Shown: positions 52,804 through 62,779, numbered from the stretch's first letter. The stretch: 64,000 bases of DNA from a bacterium (GCA_021800275.1 JAJYZB010000010.1:17668-81667); one strand, 5' to 3'. The notes: generated by a model not told the origin, from the letters alone. Numbers and translations: made by a program.

Positions 52804-53505
52804 TCAGGTTTTCATTTTTAATAAAAATTTAGAAATCCTTTCAGCTTGCTCTTTTTCGCCCATGAATTCTAAACAATCTCTCAAACCCGTATAAGCTTCT
52901 ACGCTTTCAGGGGAAGATTCAACAGCCTTTTCAAAAGAAAAAACGGCATCCTTCAGCAATCCTGCTGCTGCAAAGGCATGGCCTCTCCCAAGATGAGCTG
53001 TTAGATTGTTGGGATTGATGTTTAACGCCATTTCAAAACTTTGAAGGGCTTTTAAAAATTCCCCTTTTTTCAATGATAAAACTCCTAACCAGGAAAAAGC
53101 ATCATCGCTTTCAGGGCTGAATTCCAAAATTTTTTTTGGATATAGAAAACTCTTCTCGAAATCTCCCATCATAAAACTGGCAAGGCTTAACCCTAAAAGA
53201 GCTTCTTCACTGTGGGGATTTAAGTTAAGAGAGGATTGAAACTCCTGAACAGCTGCCTGGATTTTGTTCGCTTTTAAATAAAGATTTCCCAGAGCTGAAT
53301 GAAGTCTGTCATTCCAAGGGGCTTTAACCAGGGCTTTTACGAGAAAGCTTTCAGCTTTTTTCAGGTCTCCTTCTTCTAGAAACTTTTTCCCCTGATTTTC
53401 ATAAACTCTGGAATCAAAAGGAACATCCAGATCCTCTGATTTCAAATCCTTAACCTCTGGTCCCTTCTCCTGAAAAGCGATGTATACAGTGGGATCAAAA
53501 CCCAT
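52804..53505 (-). CDS. Tetratricopeptide-repeat protein
   Basis: A 233-residue protein with about five TPR units from residue ~32: NQGKKFLEEGDLKKAESFLVKA, HSALGNLYLKANKIQAAVQE, LLGLSLASFMMGDFEKSFLY, SWLGVLSLKKGEFLKALQSF and HLGRGHAFAAAGLLKDAVFS. No signal peptide. TPR proteins are often found near glycosyltransferases and serve as scaffolds; no specific partner can be named. ATG start without a clear ribosome binding site. It is divergent from the large glycosyltransferase gene. Confidence 0.9.
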   Translation of the reverse strand: MGFDPTVYIAFQEKGPEVKDLKSEDLDVPFDSRVYENQGKKFLEEGDLKKAESFLVKALVKAPWNDRLHSALGNLYLKANKIQAAVQEFQSSLNLNPHSEEALLGLSLASFMMGDFEKSFLYPKKILEFSPESDDAFSWLGVLSLKKGEFLKALQSFEMALNINPNNLTAHLGRGHAFAAAGLLKDAVFSFEKAVESSPESVEAYTGLRDCLEFMGEKEQAERISKFLLKMKT

Positions 53506-53624
53506 AAAGTTTATTTTCTATTTTTCTCTATCAAATCCTGGCGCAGACAATCCCAGGTTATTCTCCCTTGAAAATTCTAGCGCTGACAGGATGAAATCTG
53601 AAAATTTAGAATCAATAATGAAAT

Positions 53625-55658
53625 ATGGAGAAAAAGAAGATCCCTTTTGTGAGTGTTGTCATTACAACAAAAGATCGTTTTTCCTTTCTTGAAATAGCGC
53701 TAAAACATCTTGCCTGTCAAACCTATCCCGCAAAATCTATAGAAGTGTTTGTGATTGACGCTGGAACAGATAAAACTCAAAAGAAAATTCAAAAGCTGTC
53801 TGCAGAACTACCATACACATTAAAATACTCCTATAGAAAAGGGCTGAGTATTTCCGCCAGCCGCAATCTTGCCATTAAACAAGCCAGTGGAGAATATATC
53901 ATTATTCTGGATGATGATGTATTTCCTGTTCCAACGTACGTAGAGGCTCATGTAAAAACCCACCTTTTATACCCAAAAAGCATTGTCCAGGGGGAACTTC
54001 TGCCTGCTCCTGGAACAGCATTGTTGGACCGCATAAGACTGGTGGATATTACAAAAGCCCGCAGAGATGATTCCTCAGGAATGAATCACTGCAATGTCCA
54101 TACCTTCAATTTATCTGTTCCGAGAGAAGATTTTCTAGCCGAGCTTTTCACGGAAGAGATCGATCAGTATGGTTGGGAAGATGTGGAATGCGGTTATCGC
54201 TTAACAACTTTGAGAAATTTAAAATTGAGATATTCTAAAGAGGCACTGGCTTATCATTATAAACCTGAGCAGGATTATCAGGGAGTCGCATCTGAAAACT
54301 TCGCAGGCTCAAAAGGAATGCTTTATTTTTTAATCCATCATCCTGATGTTGTTTCCCATGAAAATTTCTGCCTGTTAAAAAGGCATGGAGAATGGCTTGT
54401 AAAATCAATCCGCCAGTTTACCCCAATGACCCTTTCAGAATTCAAACAAAAAATCTCTGCTTTAAAGGTTTGTCAGACAAAGGCGCAGGTTTTAGGAGCT
54501 GCAAAAATATGGGAAGAACTGCAGGGATTTTATCATGATATCGAACTTTATGCAGCCAAAGAAGGAGCGTGGTGTAAACTTTATGATCTTCCTGTAAAAC
54601 AATCCATTTTCACTACTCCCGACCATGAGATTCATCACGCTCTTATCAAATGGCCCGTTAAACTGAGATCTGAAAAGAGTTCTTCCTTCTGGGAAGAAGA
54701 GCTGTCTGCCCCTTTTTTGCAAGCCCTTAAACCTTTCTGCAGCAGTGAATCCGAGTCACCTGTGGAGATCCGGATTTTCCCTTCTGAAAAAAATCTGATG
54801 TTTGAATCTCTGTACCCTGTTGGTTTATGCGCTGTGTCTTTGTTAAAAGATTCCCCAGCATCACTGGCTGGTTTTAGAGAAATCTGGGTTCCTTCTGAAT
54901 TTGACAAGACTATTTTTGAAAATTCAAATTTATCTAAAGCGCCTATCTCTATTTTTCCTTATGCTTTCCCTATAGAAAACTGCAGCAAAGCCCTCCTCCA
55001 CCCGGAATTCCATTCTCCTGAAATTTTTTCTTTTTTCTCAGATGTCGGCCATACTCCTGACTCCAGAAATCTAGAGATCCAGATAACTTCCTTTTTAAAA
55101 ACTTTTCAAGGAGAAAATCATGTCGCTTTAATTCTGGGTTTCCCTGAACAAAAAAAAGCAGTCATGCACAACTTGCTGCGCCAATGGGACAACAAAATAG
55201 GAAAACCAGGAACTCCTCTGATCGCTGCTGTGATGTACTCTTCTCCATGGGAAAGACAAAAATTTATTGCTTCTTCAGACTGTGTCCTCTATACAGGTAT
55301 TGGGGAAAGCTTTGTCCCTTATCTTTTTGAAGCAGCAGCTATGGGAAAAGGGATCCTGACCACTGATTTTGGCGGACACATGGATTTTCTCAATTCAACT
55401 TCAGCCTTTTTAATTCGCGCCAGGATTAAAAAAAATGGATGGAAACTTGAGGCAGAATCAGAAGAAGAATCAGTATCTTCCGCTCTAAAAAAGGTCTTTT
55501 CTCATCCTGAGGAATGTCGAAAAAAAGGAATGAAAGCTAAAACCGATCTTCTTAAAATCAGAAGACAAGAACAAATGCTGAAAGACGCTTTTCTTAAAAT
55601 TCAAAGGATTATCTCTAATTTTTCAGAGGAGGAGAGAGCTGCTTTTCTGCCCCGGTGA
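53625..55658 (+). CDS. Two-domain glycosyltransferase (GT2 plus GT4-like)
   Basis: A 677-residue protein. The N-terminal GT-A domain (1-~260) has FVSVVITTKDRFSFLEIALK, VFVIDAGTDKTQ, GLSISASRNLAIKQASGEY, IIILDDDVFPVPTYVEAH with the DDD metal site, and QYGWEDVECGYRL. The middle part (~330-470) is unassigned. The C-terminal region (~480-660) looks GT-B-like: RNLEIQITSFLKTF, HVALILGFPEQKKAVM, SDCVLYTGIGESFVPYLFEA, AAMGKGILTTDFGGHMDFL and SHPEECRKKGMKAK. It is coupled to the aminopeptidase gene by a GTGA overlap. It could add two different sugars in a surface or peptide-linked glycan; inference. Confidence 0.85.
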   Translation: MEKKKIPFVSVVITTKDRFSFLEIALKHLACQTYPAKSIEVFVIDAGTDKTQKKIQKLSAELPYTLKYSYRKGLSISASRNLAIKQASGEYIIILDDDVFPVPTYVEAHVKTHLLYPKSIVQGELLPAPGTALLDRIRLVDITKARRDDSSGMNHCNVHTFNLSVPREDFLAELFTEEIDQYGWEDVECGYRLTTLRNLKLRYSKEALAYHYKPEQDYQGVASENFAGSKGMLYFLIHHPDVVSHENFCLLKRHGEWLVKSIRQFTPMTLSEFKQKISALKVCQTKAQVLGAAKIWEELQGFYHDIELYAAKEGAWCKLYDLPVKQSIFTTPDHEIHHALIKWPVKLRSEKSSSFWEEELSAPFLQALKPFCSSESESPVEIRIFPSEKNLMFESLYPVGLCAVSLLKDSPASLAGFREIWVPSEFDKTIFENSNLSKAPISIFPYAFPIENCSKALLHPEFHSPEIFSFFSDVGHTPDSRNLEIQITSFLKTFQGENHVALILGFPEQKKAVMHNLLRQWDNKIGKPGTPLIAAVMYSSPWERQKFIASSDCVLYTGIGESFVPYLFEAAAMGKGILTTDFGGHMDFLNSTSAFLIRARIKKNGWKLEAESEEESVSSALKKVFSHPEECRKKGMKAKTDLLKIRRQEQMLKDAFLKIQRIISNFSEEERAAFLPR

Positions 55659-58156
55659 GAAGCAGAATCCAGATGCTTCGCAAATTTTTCAGGTTGTTTT
55701 TCTTCTTTCTAATTCTTTCTAGAATGATTTTAAATTTCCGAGGATTTCCCCAACCCTTCTTAAAAGGAGCGCTCAGCACAGCCAAACGTGAAAGCGCTTT
55801 TTCACGTCCTCATATATCTTTTAGTGTTAGACCTCTTCATTATTTCATTTTCATCAATCCCAATTTAAAAACCGATCGCTTTTACGGGAGAGAAAAAATA
55901 GATTTAAATTTTTTAAAACCCGCCAAAAAAATCGCGCTGAATTCATTAAACTTGAAAATACAGAAAGTCATGCTGACAGATCCAATCTCAAAAGTAAAGT
56001 TTTTTGTTGATCCTAAAGCCCAAACTCTGCTCCTGGTTTTTTCTAAACCGATCAAAAAAGGAATTCATATCTTAAAAATCTCCTGGGAAGGAAAGCTCAA
56101 AAAAAAACCCATGGGTTTTTTTTATGTTCCTTTAAAAAAAAAGAGAACTGTCCTTCTCTCAACACAGTTTGAACCTGCTTCTGCCAGGAGAATGTTCCCC
56201 TGTTGGGATAATCCTGATTTTAAAGCAACATTTCAAATTTCAGCAGAAATACCGAGGTCATTCTCGGCTGTCTCTAACATGCCTGTCAAAACCACAACCC
56301 TTTTCTTTCGAAAAAAAATAATGGTCTTTGCTCCATCCCCAAAAATGTCCACTTATCTGGTGGAATTAACCATTGGAAAACTTGAATCGATCACAGGGAA
56401 ATCAGACGGAATTCAAATTCGTGTCATTACTCCTGAAGGAGAACAAAATAGTGGTGAATATGCGCTGCATGCAGCTGAGAAAGACTTGCATTATGATGAC
56501 CAGTATTTCGGCTATCACTACCCCCTCCCAAAACTGGATCTCATCGCAGTTCCAGAAGGGTTTGGTGGAGCCATGGAAAATTGGGGGGCAATTACATTTA
56601 ATCCCTCTCTTCTGCTTTTAAACCCTCATTCTCATGACTTAAAACCTATGATCTTCGAATTCATAAGTCATGAGATAGCCCATCAATGGACAGGTGATTT
56701 AGTCACGATGAAATGGTGGAACAATATCTGGCTAAATGAAGGATTTGCAAACTGGCTGATGCAGAAAGAGACTCGACATTTTAATCCCCAATGGCATATT
56801 AGACTGACTAATATTTATTATAAAAATGAAACCATGACAGAAGATTCTTTCAAAGCTGCGCGCCCGGTTAAAAGAAAAGTTCTTAAGGGAAGATTTGCTT
56901 TGGATGCATTCACACCTATCATTTATCGGAAAGCCCAGGCAATCCTTCGAATGCTTGAACTGTATCTAGGGCGAAAGACATTTCAAAAAGGAGTAGATCT
57001 CTATATTCACAGATTTCAATACAGCAGCACAAATGCTCAAGATCTTTGGAAATCCCTGGGAAAGGCTTCAGGAAAACCCGTTTCTTCAATGGCTGAAAGA
57101 TGGATCGTCCAGCCTGGTTTCCCTCAAGTTTTTGCGAAAACCTCCTGCTCAGGGAATCGAGAAGTGCTGATTTTAAGAGAATCAAGATTTTCGTTTTCCC
57201 CTGCAGCTAAAAATTATTTTTGGAAAACCCCTATTTTTTTAACACTCAGCACAAATCTATTGTCAGAAAAAAAAATCCTCCTCTGGAAAAAAAAGAAAAT
57301 CCTATTCAAGCCTGATACCTGCGGTTCTCTTGTTCTATTTCGACATCAAGGCTATTATAGAATTCATTATAACTCAGCGCTTTTCAGAAGTATGTTGAAA
57401 AATTTCAACCAACTCTCTTCAATTCGAAAAATTAATTTTTTAAATGACACCTGGGCATTCCTTGAAAATGACGAATACCCGACAAAAAACTACTTCAATC
57501 TTATCTGTAAATTTAGAAATTCAACCAACCCCGCCCCATGGAAAGAAATTTTAAAACAATTTCAATTTATTGATAGATTAGAAGTTAAAGCTTCTTCACG
57601 AAAAAGATTCAAAGATTTTGCAGTTCGATTTTTAACACCACTTTACCAAAAACTAAAAAAGAGAAAAAAATGGAAGGATAATCCAGGCATTCTCAGGCTG
57701 AGAAAAAAGCTGTCTCTCTTTTTAGCCCGGTTCAAAAATGAAAAACCTGCTGGTATAGAAAAATTCTCGGGCTGCATGAAAAATCTAACTTTGGAAGAAA
57801 AAAAAATTACTTTTTCAGCGACGTCTCAAAAGAATCCAATCAAAATGGCTGAGACCGTTCTAAGAACTGCTCGTGCAGGACATCCTGAGCAGGCATGGAA
57901 ATTTGTAAAAATCCATCAAAAATTTTTCCTAAAGAATTTCTCAAATAGGAATATGGCATTATTTTATCTATATCTCATAAAATCATTTTATGGAAACAAA
58001 AAAGCGAATGATATTTTCCATTATGCCCAAAAACAGATCCCCTCTATCTACAAGCAAATTCTTTTTAAAGGAGAAGAATACAATCACTTCTGCGAAAAAC
58101 TGAAAAAAAATCTGCTCCCAAAGCTCAACGTCTATATTGCAAATGAAAAAAATTAA
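55655..58156 (+). CDS. M1-family metallo-aminopeptidase, probably exported
   Basis: An 833-residue zinc aminopeptidase. An N-terminal signal/anchor segment (FFRLFFFFLILSRMIL) is followed by the M1 beta-saddle domain, the substrate-binding GGAMENWGAITF, and the zinc site HEIAHQWTGDLVTMKWWNNIWLNEGFANW (HExxH plus downstream Glu). The C-terminal ~250 residues are very Lys/Phe-rich and diverged from the usual ERAP-like helical domain. GTG at 55655 overlaps the glycosyltransferase stop; an ATG at 55673 also fits the signal sequence. In this context it may remove leader or N-terminal residues from a modified peptide; this is inference from location. Confidence 0.9.
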   Translation: MRSRIQMLRKFFRLFFFFLILSRMILNFRGFPQPFLKGALSTAKRESAFSRPHISFSVRPLHYFIFINPNLKTDRFYGREKIDLNFLKPAKKIALNSLNLKIQKVMLTDPISKVKFFVDPKAQTLLLVFSKPIKKGIHILKISWEGKLKKKPMGFFYVPLKKKRTVLLSTQFEPASARRMFPCWDNPDFKATFQISAEIPRSFSAVSNMPVKTTTLFFRKKIMVFAPSPKMSTYLVELTIGKLESITGKSDGIQIRVITPEGEQNSGEYALHAAEKDLHYDDQYFGYHYPLPKLDLIAVPEGFGGAMENWGAITFNPSLLLLNPHSHDLKPMIFEFISHEIAHQWTGDLVTMKWWNNIWLNEGFANWLMQKETRHFNPQWHIRLTNIYYKNETMTEDSFKAARPVKRKVLKGRFALDAFTPIIYRKAQAILRMLELYLGRKTFQKGVDLYIHRFQYSSTNAQDLWKSLGKASGKPVSSMAERWIVQPGFPQVFAKTSCSGNREVLILRESRFSFSPAAKNYFWKTPIFLTLSTNLLSEKKILLWKKKKILFKPDTCGSLVLFRHQGYYRIHYNSALFRSMLKNFNQLSSIRKINFLNDTWAFLENDEYPTKNYFNLICKFRNSTNPAPWKEILKQFQFIDRLEVKASSRKRFKDFAVRFLTPLYQKLKKRKKWKDNPGILRLRKKLSLFLARFKNEKPAGIEKFSGCMKNLTLEEKKITFSATSQKNPIKMAETVLRTARAGHPEQAWKFVKIHQKFFLKNFSNRNMALFYLYLIKSFYGNKKANDIFHYAQKQIPSIYKQILFKGEEYNHFCEKLKKNLLPKLNVYIANEKN

Positions 58157-60143
58157 AATTTCCACGATACAGATCGGTTTTGACCCAAGGCCATGGGGAG
58201 AGTCTTATCTGCCTTATGGAGCAGCTCTTCTGCAGACCTATACCCAGAGTCATGCAAAAAACCCTGAATTTTACGAGTTTTCAACTCCTATTTACAGAAG
58301 AGTCAACGTGCAGGAAGCAGTTCATAAACTAAAAGAGGCTGATATTGCAGCATTCAGTATTTATGTGTGGAATACGAACCTGTCACGAGAAATCGCAAAA
58401 AAACTTAAAAAACAAAACCCAAATCTACTGATCGTTTTTGGCGGACCTCAAATTCCTGACCATCCTGTTTTATGTGAGAAATTTCATAGAATAAATCCTT
58501 TTGTGGATCTTGCCTGCCATGGAGAAGGAGAATCCGTATTTTTAGAGATCCTGGAAAAATATCAAACTAAAAACTGGAAAGAAATCCAGAGCATCAGCTA
58601 TTTATCAGAAGATGGTAAATTCATTCAAAATCCCAAAAGATCTCGCTTGAAAAATCTTTCTGAAATTCCTTCTCCTTATTTAAAAGAGATCTTTTTACCG
58701 ATGATGCGGAATGAACCTGACACCCAGTGGACGGCTTTGTGGGAAACTAACAGAGGATGCCCTTTTTCCTGTTCTTTCTGCGATTGGGGAGGAGCCATCA
58801 AAAGCAAAATTTATTCTTTTGATGAAGAACGAATCATGCGGGAAATCGAATGGTTCGGAGAAAATCGCATTGCCCAGGTTTTATGCTGCGACGCAAATTT
58901 CGGCATTCTTAAAAGAGATCTGCTGATCGCTAAAAAAATGGTTGAAACAAGACAAAAATATGGATATCCCAAACTGTTTGAAGTCCTAAATACTAAAAAT
59001 GCGACAGAACAGGTTTATAAAATTCAAAAAATGCTTGAAAGTTCAGGGATGGGATGGGGAGTCACGATTTCCGTCCAATCTCTAAATCCAAAAGCGCTTC
59101 AAGAAGTTAGAAGAGAAAACATCTCTCTTAAATCTTATCACGAACTTCAGAAAAGATTCACAAACGACAAGATAAACACTTATACAGACATCATTATTGG
59201 ACTTCCAGGAGAAACTTACGATTCTTTTTGCGATGGAATTTCAACTCTGATTGAAAATGGACAGCACAACAAAATTAACTTCTTTTTTCTCCGCATTCTA
59301 CCCAATTCTGAAGTTGGAAATCCCGAATATCAAAAACAGCATGGGCTCATTATTGTTGATACAAAACCACAAGAACTGCACTCATCTCATCTACAGGATA
59401 AAGAGCCCAGGGAAACTTACCAAACCGTTGTTGGAACAGCCACCATGCCTCCTGAAGATTGGATTAAGACTAAACTCTTCTGTGAGTTTACCTGCCTCTT
59501 GTATTATTTTGCCAGGCTTTTGCAAATCCCGTTCATTCTGCTGCATGAATGCGGCTCAATAAACTACCGCGAACTTATTGAATTGTACATGAAAGAAAAC
59601 ACAGATCAGCGATTTCCAGTGATACATGAAGTTCAGAAAATATTCAGCGGCAATGCTCGGGAAATACAAAATGGAGGAGAAGAATCTATTCAAGGAGAGA
59701 AGCAGTATATGAATCTCTGGTGGACTCCGTACGAATTTGTTTATCTCAAACTTCTCTATGAGAACAAACTGGATGACTTTTATAAAGAATCTAAAATCCT
59801 GCTTCAAAACTGGATGAAACAGAAAAAAATCAAATTTTCACAAACCCTGCTTGATGATGGGCTGAATTTAAGCAGAGCTCTGGCGGGCGGACCTTTTCCA
59901 GAAGAAGACCGCATCATTCGACTATCTTACAATATCTGGGAGTTTTTTATAGGTGTTTTAAATGGAGAAAAAATTTCTCTGGAAAATAAAACTTCTGCTT
60001 ACCGTGTCAAATGGAATGGAAGACCCAATACTTTAAGCGAACTTATTAAAGGCGATCGGGTTTCCCTTATTGCTGAATCTTCACTGCAGCCACAATTGGA
60101 ATCACAGCAGCTTCCTTTTGAGCACGAGGGTTCAAAAAACTAA
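58143..60143 (+). CDS. B12-binding-domain radical SAM protein
   Basis: A 666-residue protein (ATG at 58143; it overlaps the aminopeptidase stop by 14 bases). The N-terminal half (1-~170) is a cobalamin-binding-like Rossmann domain (AFSIYVWNTNLSREIAKK, LLIVFGGPQIPDHPVL, DLACHGEGESVFLEIL); the B12-ligating DxHxxG is not obvious. The radical SAM motif is RGCPFSCSFCDWGGAIKSKIY near residue 205, followed by CDANFGILKRDL, GWGVTISVQSLNPKAL and DIIIGLPGETYDSF. The C-terminal 200 residues are unassigned. Related enzymes methylate or rearrange unactivated carbons in RiPPs and natural products. The 3' end overlaps the convergent lipoprotein gene by 77 bases. Confidence 0.87.
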   Translation: MKKIKISTIQIGFDPRPWGESYLPYGAALLQTYTQSHAKNPEFYEFSTPIYRRVNVQEAVHKLKEADIAAFSIYVWNTNLSREIAKKLKKQNPNLLIVFGGPQIPDHPVLCEKFHRINPFVDLACHGEGESVFLEILEKYQTKNWKEIQSISYLSEDGKFIQNPKRSRLKNLSEIPSPYLKEIFLPMMRNEPDTQWTALWETNRGCPFSCSFCDWGGAIKSKIYSFDEERIMREIEWFGENRIAQVLCCDANFGILKRDLLIAKKMVETRQKYGYPKLFEVLNTKNATEQVYKIQKMLESSGMGWGVTISVQSLNPKALQEVRRENISLKSYHELQKRFTNDKINTYTDIIIGLPGETYDSFCDGISTLIENGQHNKINFFFLRILPNSEVGNPEYQKQHGLIIVDTKPQELHSSHLQDKEPRETYQTVVGTATMPPEDWIKTKLFCEFTCLLYYFARLLQIPFILLHECGSINYRELIELYMKENTDQRFPVIHEVQKIFSGNAREIQNGGEESIQGEKQYMNLWWTPYEFVYLKLLYENKLDDFYKESKILLQNWMKQKKIKFSQTLLDDGLNLSRALAGGPFPEEDRIIRLSYNIWEFFIGVLNGEKISLENKTSAYRVKWNGRPNTLSELIKGDRVSLIAESSLQPQLESQQLPFEHEGSKN

Positions 60144-60846
60144 GAATCCGCCCAAAAACTACTAGATGACTGTGAAGTTCAAAATTGCCAGATCCTTGAT
60201 AATCAGCGTCAAAATGAAAATTTCTCCCCACGTTAATTGATTTCAATTGAATGGACATAAAGTTGTGCTTTTGTTTAATGCCAATAACTTCCCCTTCCCA
60301 TCGAACTGGGGCTGCGACATATTTCCGATAATGCTGCGAAGATAAAACATCCTGGATAGAAATATCCGAAGTTTCAGCGGTTTTAAACACCGCAGCATCG
60401 CTCTTCTTTTTATCTTCAGGAGTGCCCAGAAACAAAATGTAAAACTTTCCGTACTCACGGCTGATATCGTAAAGACTATCAATCCATCCTTTTGTTCCTT
60501 TCAATGGTCCCTGTAAAATTTGAACTTTTTTAAAACCTTCAACCCCATTTTTTAGAATTTTAACTTCCACCTCTGGAGGCAGTCGTGTTCCCGCATACTC
60601 CTCATTAATCTTTTTCAATTCTGCCGTTTTGGAAAGAAAATTTTTCTGCTGGAGTTCAACAAGATAACGGGAAGGAACGTTCGAGGTATCTGGCATTTGT
60701 TGATACAAATATGAAGTGCCGCACCTGGAAAAATACCAGGCTGTCTGCCCTACTCCAGTGCCAAATCTTTTCGCACATGAAATTAAAAGAACAGGAATCG
60801 TCAAAAAAAGCATAAAAAGTCTATTCTGTCTAAGGAATCTACGCAT
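60067..60846 (-). CDS. Lipoprotein with SH3-like domain
   Basis: A 259-residue protein (ATG at 60846, MRRFLRQ), overlapping the 3' end of the radical SAM gene by 8 bases. The N-terminus is a lipoprotein signal, LFMLFLTIPVLLISCAK, with the acylated Cys at the LISC lipobox. Residues ~90-150 contain VKILKNGVEGFKKVQILQGP followed by KGTKGWIDSLYDI, an SH3b-type fold. The later part (VRWEGEVIGIKQKHNFMSIQ, SHLVVFGRILSF) looks like an OB-type barrel. It is probably membrane-anchored in the periplasm. Translation coupling to the RiPP radical SAM gene suggests a role in the same system. Function unknown. Confidence 0.78.
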   Translation of the reverse strand: MRRFLRQNRLFMLFLTIPVLLISCAKRFGTGVGQTAWYFSRCGTSYLYQQMPDTSNVPSRYLVELQQKNFLSKTAELKKINEEYAGTRLPPEVEVKILKNGVEGFKKVQILQGPLKGTKGWIDSLYDISREYGKFYILFLGTPEDKKKSDAAVFKTAETSDISIQDVLSSQHYRKYVAAPVRWEGEVIGIKQKHNFMSIQLKSINVGRNFHFDADYQGSGNFELHSHLVVFGRILSFLNPRAQKEAAVIPIVAAVKIQQ

Positions 60847-62779
60847 ATAAAACCTTTTCACTCCTCCACTGCGCCGGATAATCATTCATCATAGAAGCAG
60901 CCGCAAAATCAGGATTCAACGGAACCGCTAAACTCAAATACCTTCCCTTCAAACTTAACATCAATCTCAAGGAAACCATAAAATCTAAAAAACTAATAAT
61001 CTCCTCTTCATCAAAAAACTTTAAACCCCCTCTTTTCCTCAACTCCTCAAGAATCACCCTTGGAGATTTAGCTTCATCGCATAAAAGATAAATCTCCATC
61101 TGTCTGTCCTCCAATGTCATCATCTTAACCCTTCCAGAATCCCTCTTATCATAAATCTTAAGAAAATTGGGACCCTTCACATAAGTCAGCAAATTCATCC
61201 GAAACCCTTTCTGCCAATCTAAAACTCTCTCCCTAAGACCCCTTGTATAGTTCTCAGGATCTCCCTTGAACTGATGGGATCTGAACTGAAACATATAAGC
61301 CACCCTGAAAATATCCGCCTCTTCCCAGGGATACAAAAAAGAATAGGCAGGATAAGGCTTAATCTCATAAATCCCATACTCTTCAGGATGAACAAAATAA
61401 GGACTGTTCCTATCCAGTCTCATTCTACTGATGCCTTTCGGGGGTGGAAGATGGGTAATGAAAGGGATCAGTTTTTCCATTTCTTTATATTCCTGTGGGG
61501 ACTCTCCAGGAATGCCCGTCAAAAAATTCCAATAAACAAAAATGCCATATTCTAAACACCACTTCAAAAACTGCAGATTTTCAAGAACGGTTGTTCCCTT
61601 TCTCATTAACTTCAAATGGTTGTCATGCAGAGTTTCAATCCCAGGCTGCAGAGATCTCACACCCCCCTGCTTCAACTGAAAAATCTGATCCCTGCTTAAA
61701 GCGGTTCGTGTCTCAGACCACAAATTCAAGTTTAAACTTTTCAGGCGAGGAAAAAGTTCATTAAAATAAGAAGGAGGCAGAATAAAGTCTCCCAAAAAAA
61801 GATCTCTAACTCGATGCCGCTTCACCTGGGTTTCAATCTCTAAAAAAGCTCTCTCAGGGGATTTAAAGCGAAATTGAATAAAACGATCATTTAACCCGCA
61901 GAATGTACAGTGCGATTTTTCCCCCCACCAGCACCCTCTGGATCCCTCAAAATTTACCCAGGGAAAAATCTGTGAGTGCATCTTATATTTCTCAAAGGCT
62001 GCGAAATAATCACTGTGATCAGGAAGAGGAGCTTTTGTTACATCATAGGGACTGTGGATTTCCGGATTGCTCACCACCTTCCCATTAGCGCGATAACAAA
62101 TCCCTGGAAGTGATAGATATTCAGATCCTCTGCTTAAAAGAGAATGAATCAACTTGTAAAATACATTCTCCCCTTCTCCTCTGACCACAAAATCAACATA
62201 CGGAAACTTTTTAATCAGAGTCTCTCCTACTGAACCGCTGAAATTATATCCGTACAGGACAACAGTCTTGCCTCGGGTGTTCTCTTTGATCCATCGGGCA
62301 ATCGCCAAACAGGGAAGAAATTGAGATGGAAGTTCAGTAAAAAGGGTAATGATTGAATACTTATCCCAACTAATTTTTTTTAAGGTCTCCTGAAGAAAAG
62401 AAGGTATCAGAGAGCGCATGAATTTAACAAGCTGAATATATGCCTCTGGAAGACCAGATTCACGCAAAAAAGCATAGTAGGCTTCAGGTTTCTGAGGGGG
62501 ACAATCCCAGGCTGCATCCGTAAAAAGCCACTCGTGGATATCCACAATATACCAGTTTGTAACCATAAATTTATAATCATCAGCAGTAAAGCAGGATTTG
62601 TGTTCCTTCTGGGCAGCAGCGATATCGTTAAAAAAAGAAAAATTTAAATATTCCACAGAGGTTTTTATTCCTGCTGACACCAAAATCGTTTTCAAAGAGC
62701 CAGCCTCTCCTGAAGGATAATGGAGATTCTGCCCTGGAGGAATTAAAAAAAGAATCTCATTTTTTTCTGGAAAACCCAT
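60839..62779 (-). CDS. RiPP maturation radical SAM protein 1-like enzyme
   Basis: A 646-residue protein (ATG at 62779; the frame is open to a TTG at 62848). The N-terminus begins EILFLIPPGQNLHYPSGEAG. Residues ~150-240 form a B12-binding-like domain (CLAIARWIKENTRGKTVVLY, GSVGETLIKKFPYVDFVVRG, EGENVFYKLI). The radical SAM site is EGSRGCWWGEKSHCTFCGLN near residue 285, the signature of the RiPP maturation radical SAM protein 1 family. Then DLFLGDFILPPSYF, RSLQPGIETLHDNHLKLM and FVYWNFLTGIPGESPQEY. The last 90 residues (EDRQMEIYLLCDEAKSPRVI, EEEIISFLDFMVSLRLMLSL) are helical and winged-helix-like. Its last 127 coding and flanking bases recur exactly at the window's right edge. Confidence 0.92.
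   Translation of the reverse strand: MGFPEKNEILFLIPPGQNLHYPSGEAGSLKTILVSAGIKTSVEYLNFSFFNDIAAAQKEHKSCFTADDYKFMVTNWYIVDIHEWLFTDAAWDCPPQKPEAYYAFLRESGLPEAYIQLVKFMRSLIPSFLQETLKKISWDKYSIITLFTELPSQFLPCLAIARWIKENTRGKTVVLYGYNFSGSVGETLIKKFPYVDFVVRGEGENVFYKLIHSLLSRGSEYLSLPGICYRANGKVVSNPEIHSPYDVTKAPLPDHSDYFAAFEKYKMHSQIFPWVNFEGSRGCWWGEKSHCTFCGLNDRFIQFRFKSPERAFLEIETQVKRHRVRDLFLGDFILPPSYFNELFPRLKSLNLNLWSETRTALSRDQIFQLKQGGVRSLQPGIETLHDNHLKLMRKGTTVLENLQFLKWCLEYGIFVYWNFLTGIPGESPQEYKEMEKLIPFITHLPPPKGISRMRLDRNSPYFVHPEEYGIYEIKPYPAYSFLYPWEEADIFRVAYMFQFRSHQFKGDPENYTRGLRERVLDWQKGFRMNLLTYVKGPNFLKIYDKRDSGRVKMMTLEDRQMEIYLLCDEAKSPRVILEELRKRGGLKFFDEEEIISFLDFMVSLRLMLSLKGRYLSLAVPLNPDFAAASMMNDYPAQWRSEKVLYA
60866..60992. repeat. 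Left copy of 127-bp exact direct repeat
   Basis: Bases 60866-60992 are identical to 63874-64000 (offset 3008). The match begins abruptly at CCACTGCGCCGG and is still perfect at the window edge. This copy covers the C-terminal codons (ASMMNDYPAQW) of the RiPP radical SAM gene. Confidence 0.95.

Noticed and set aside
53480..53692. A 70-codon frame before the large glycosyltransferase as a candidate precursor peptide
   Set aside because: It overlaps both flanking genes, lacks a ribosome binding site and has no leader-like or core-like pattern.
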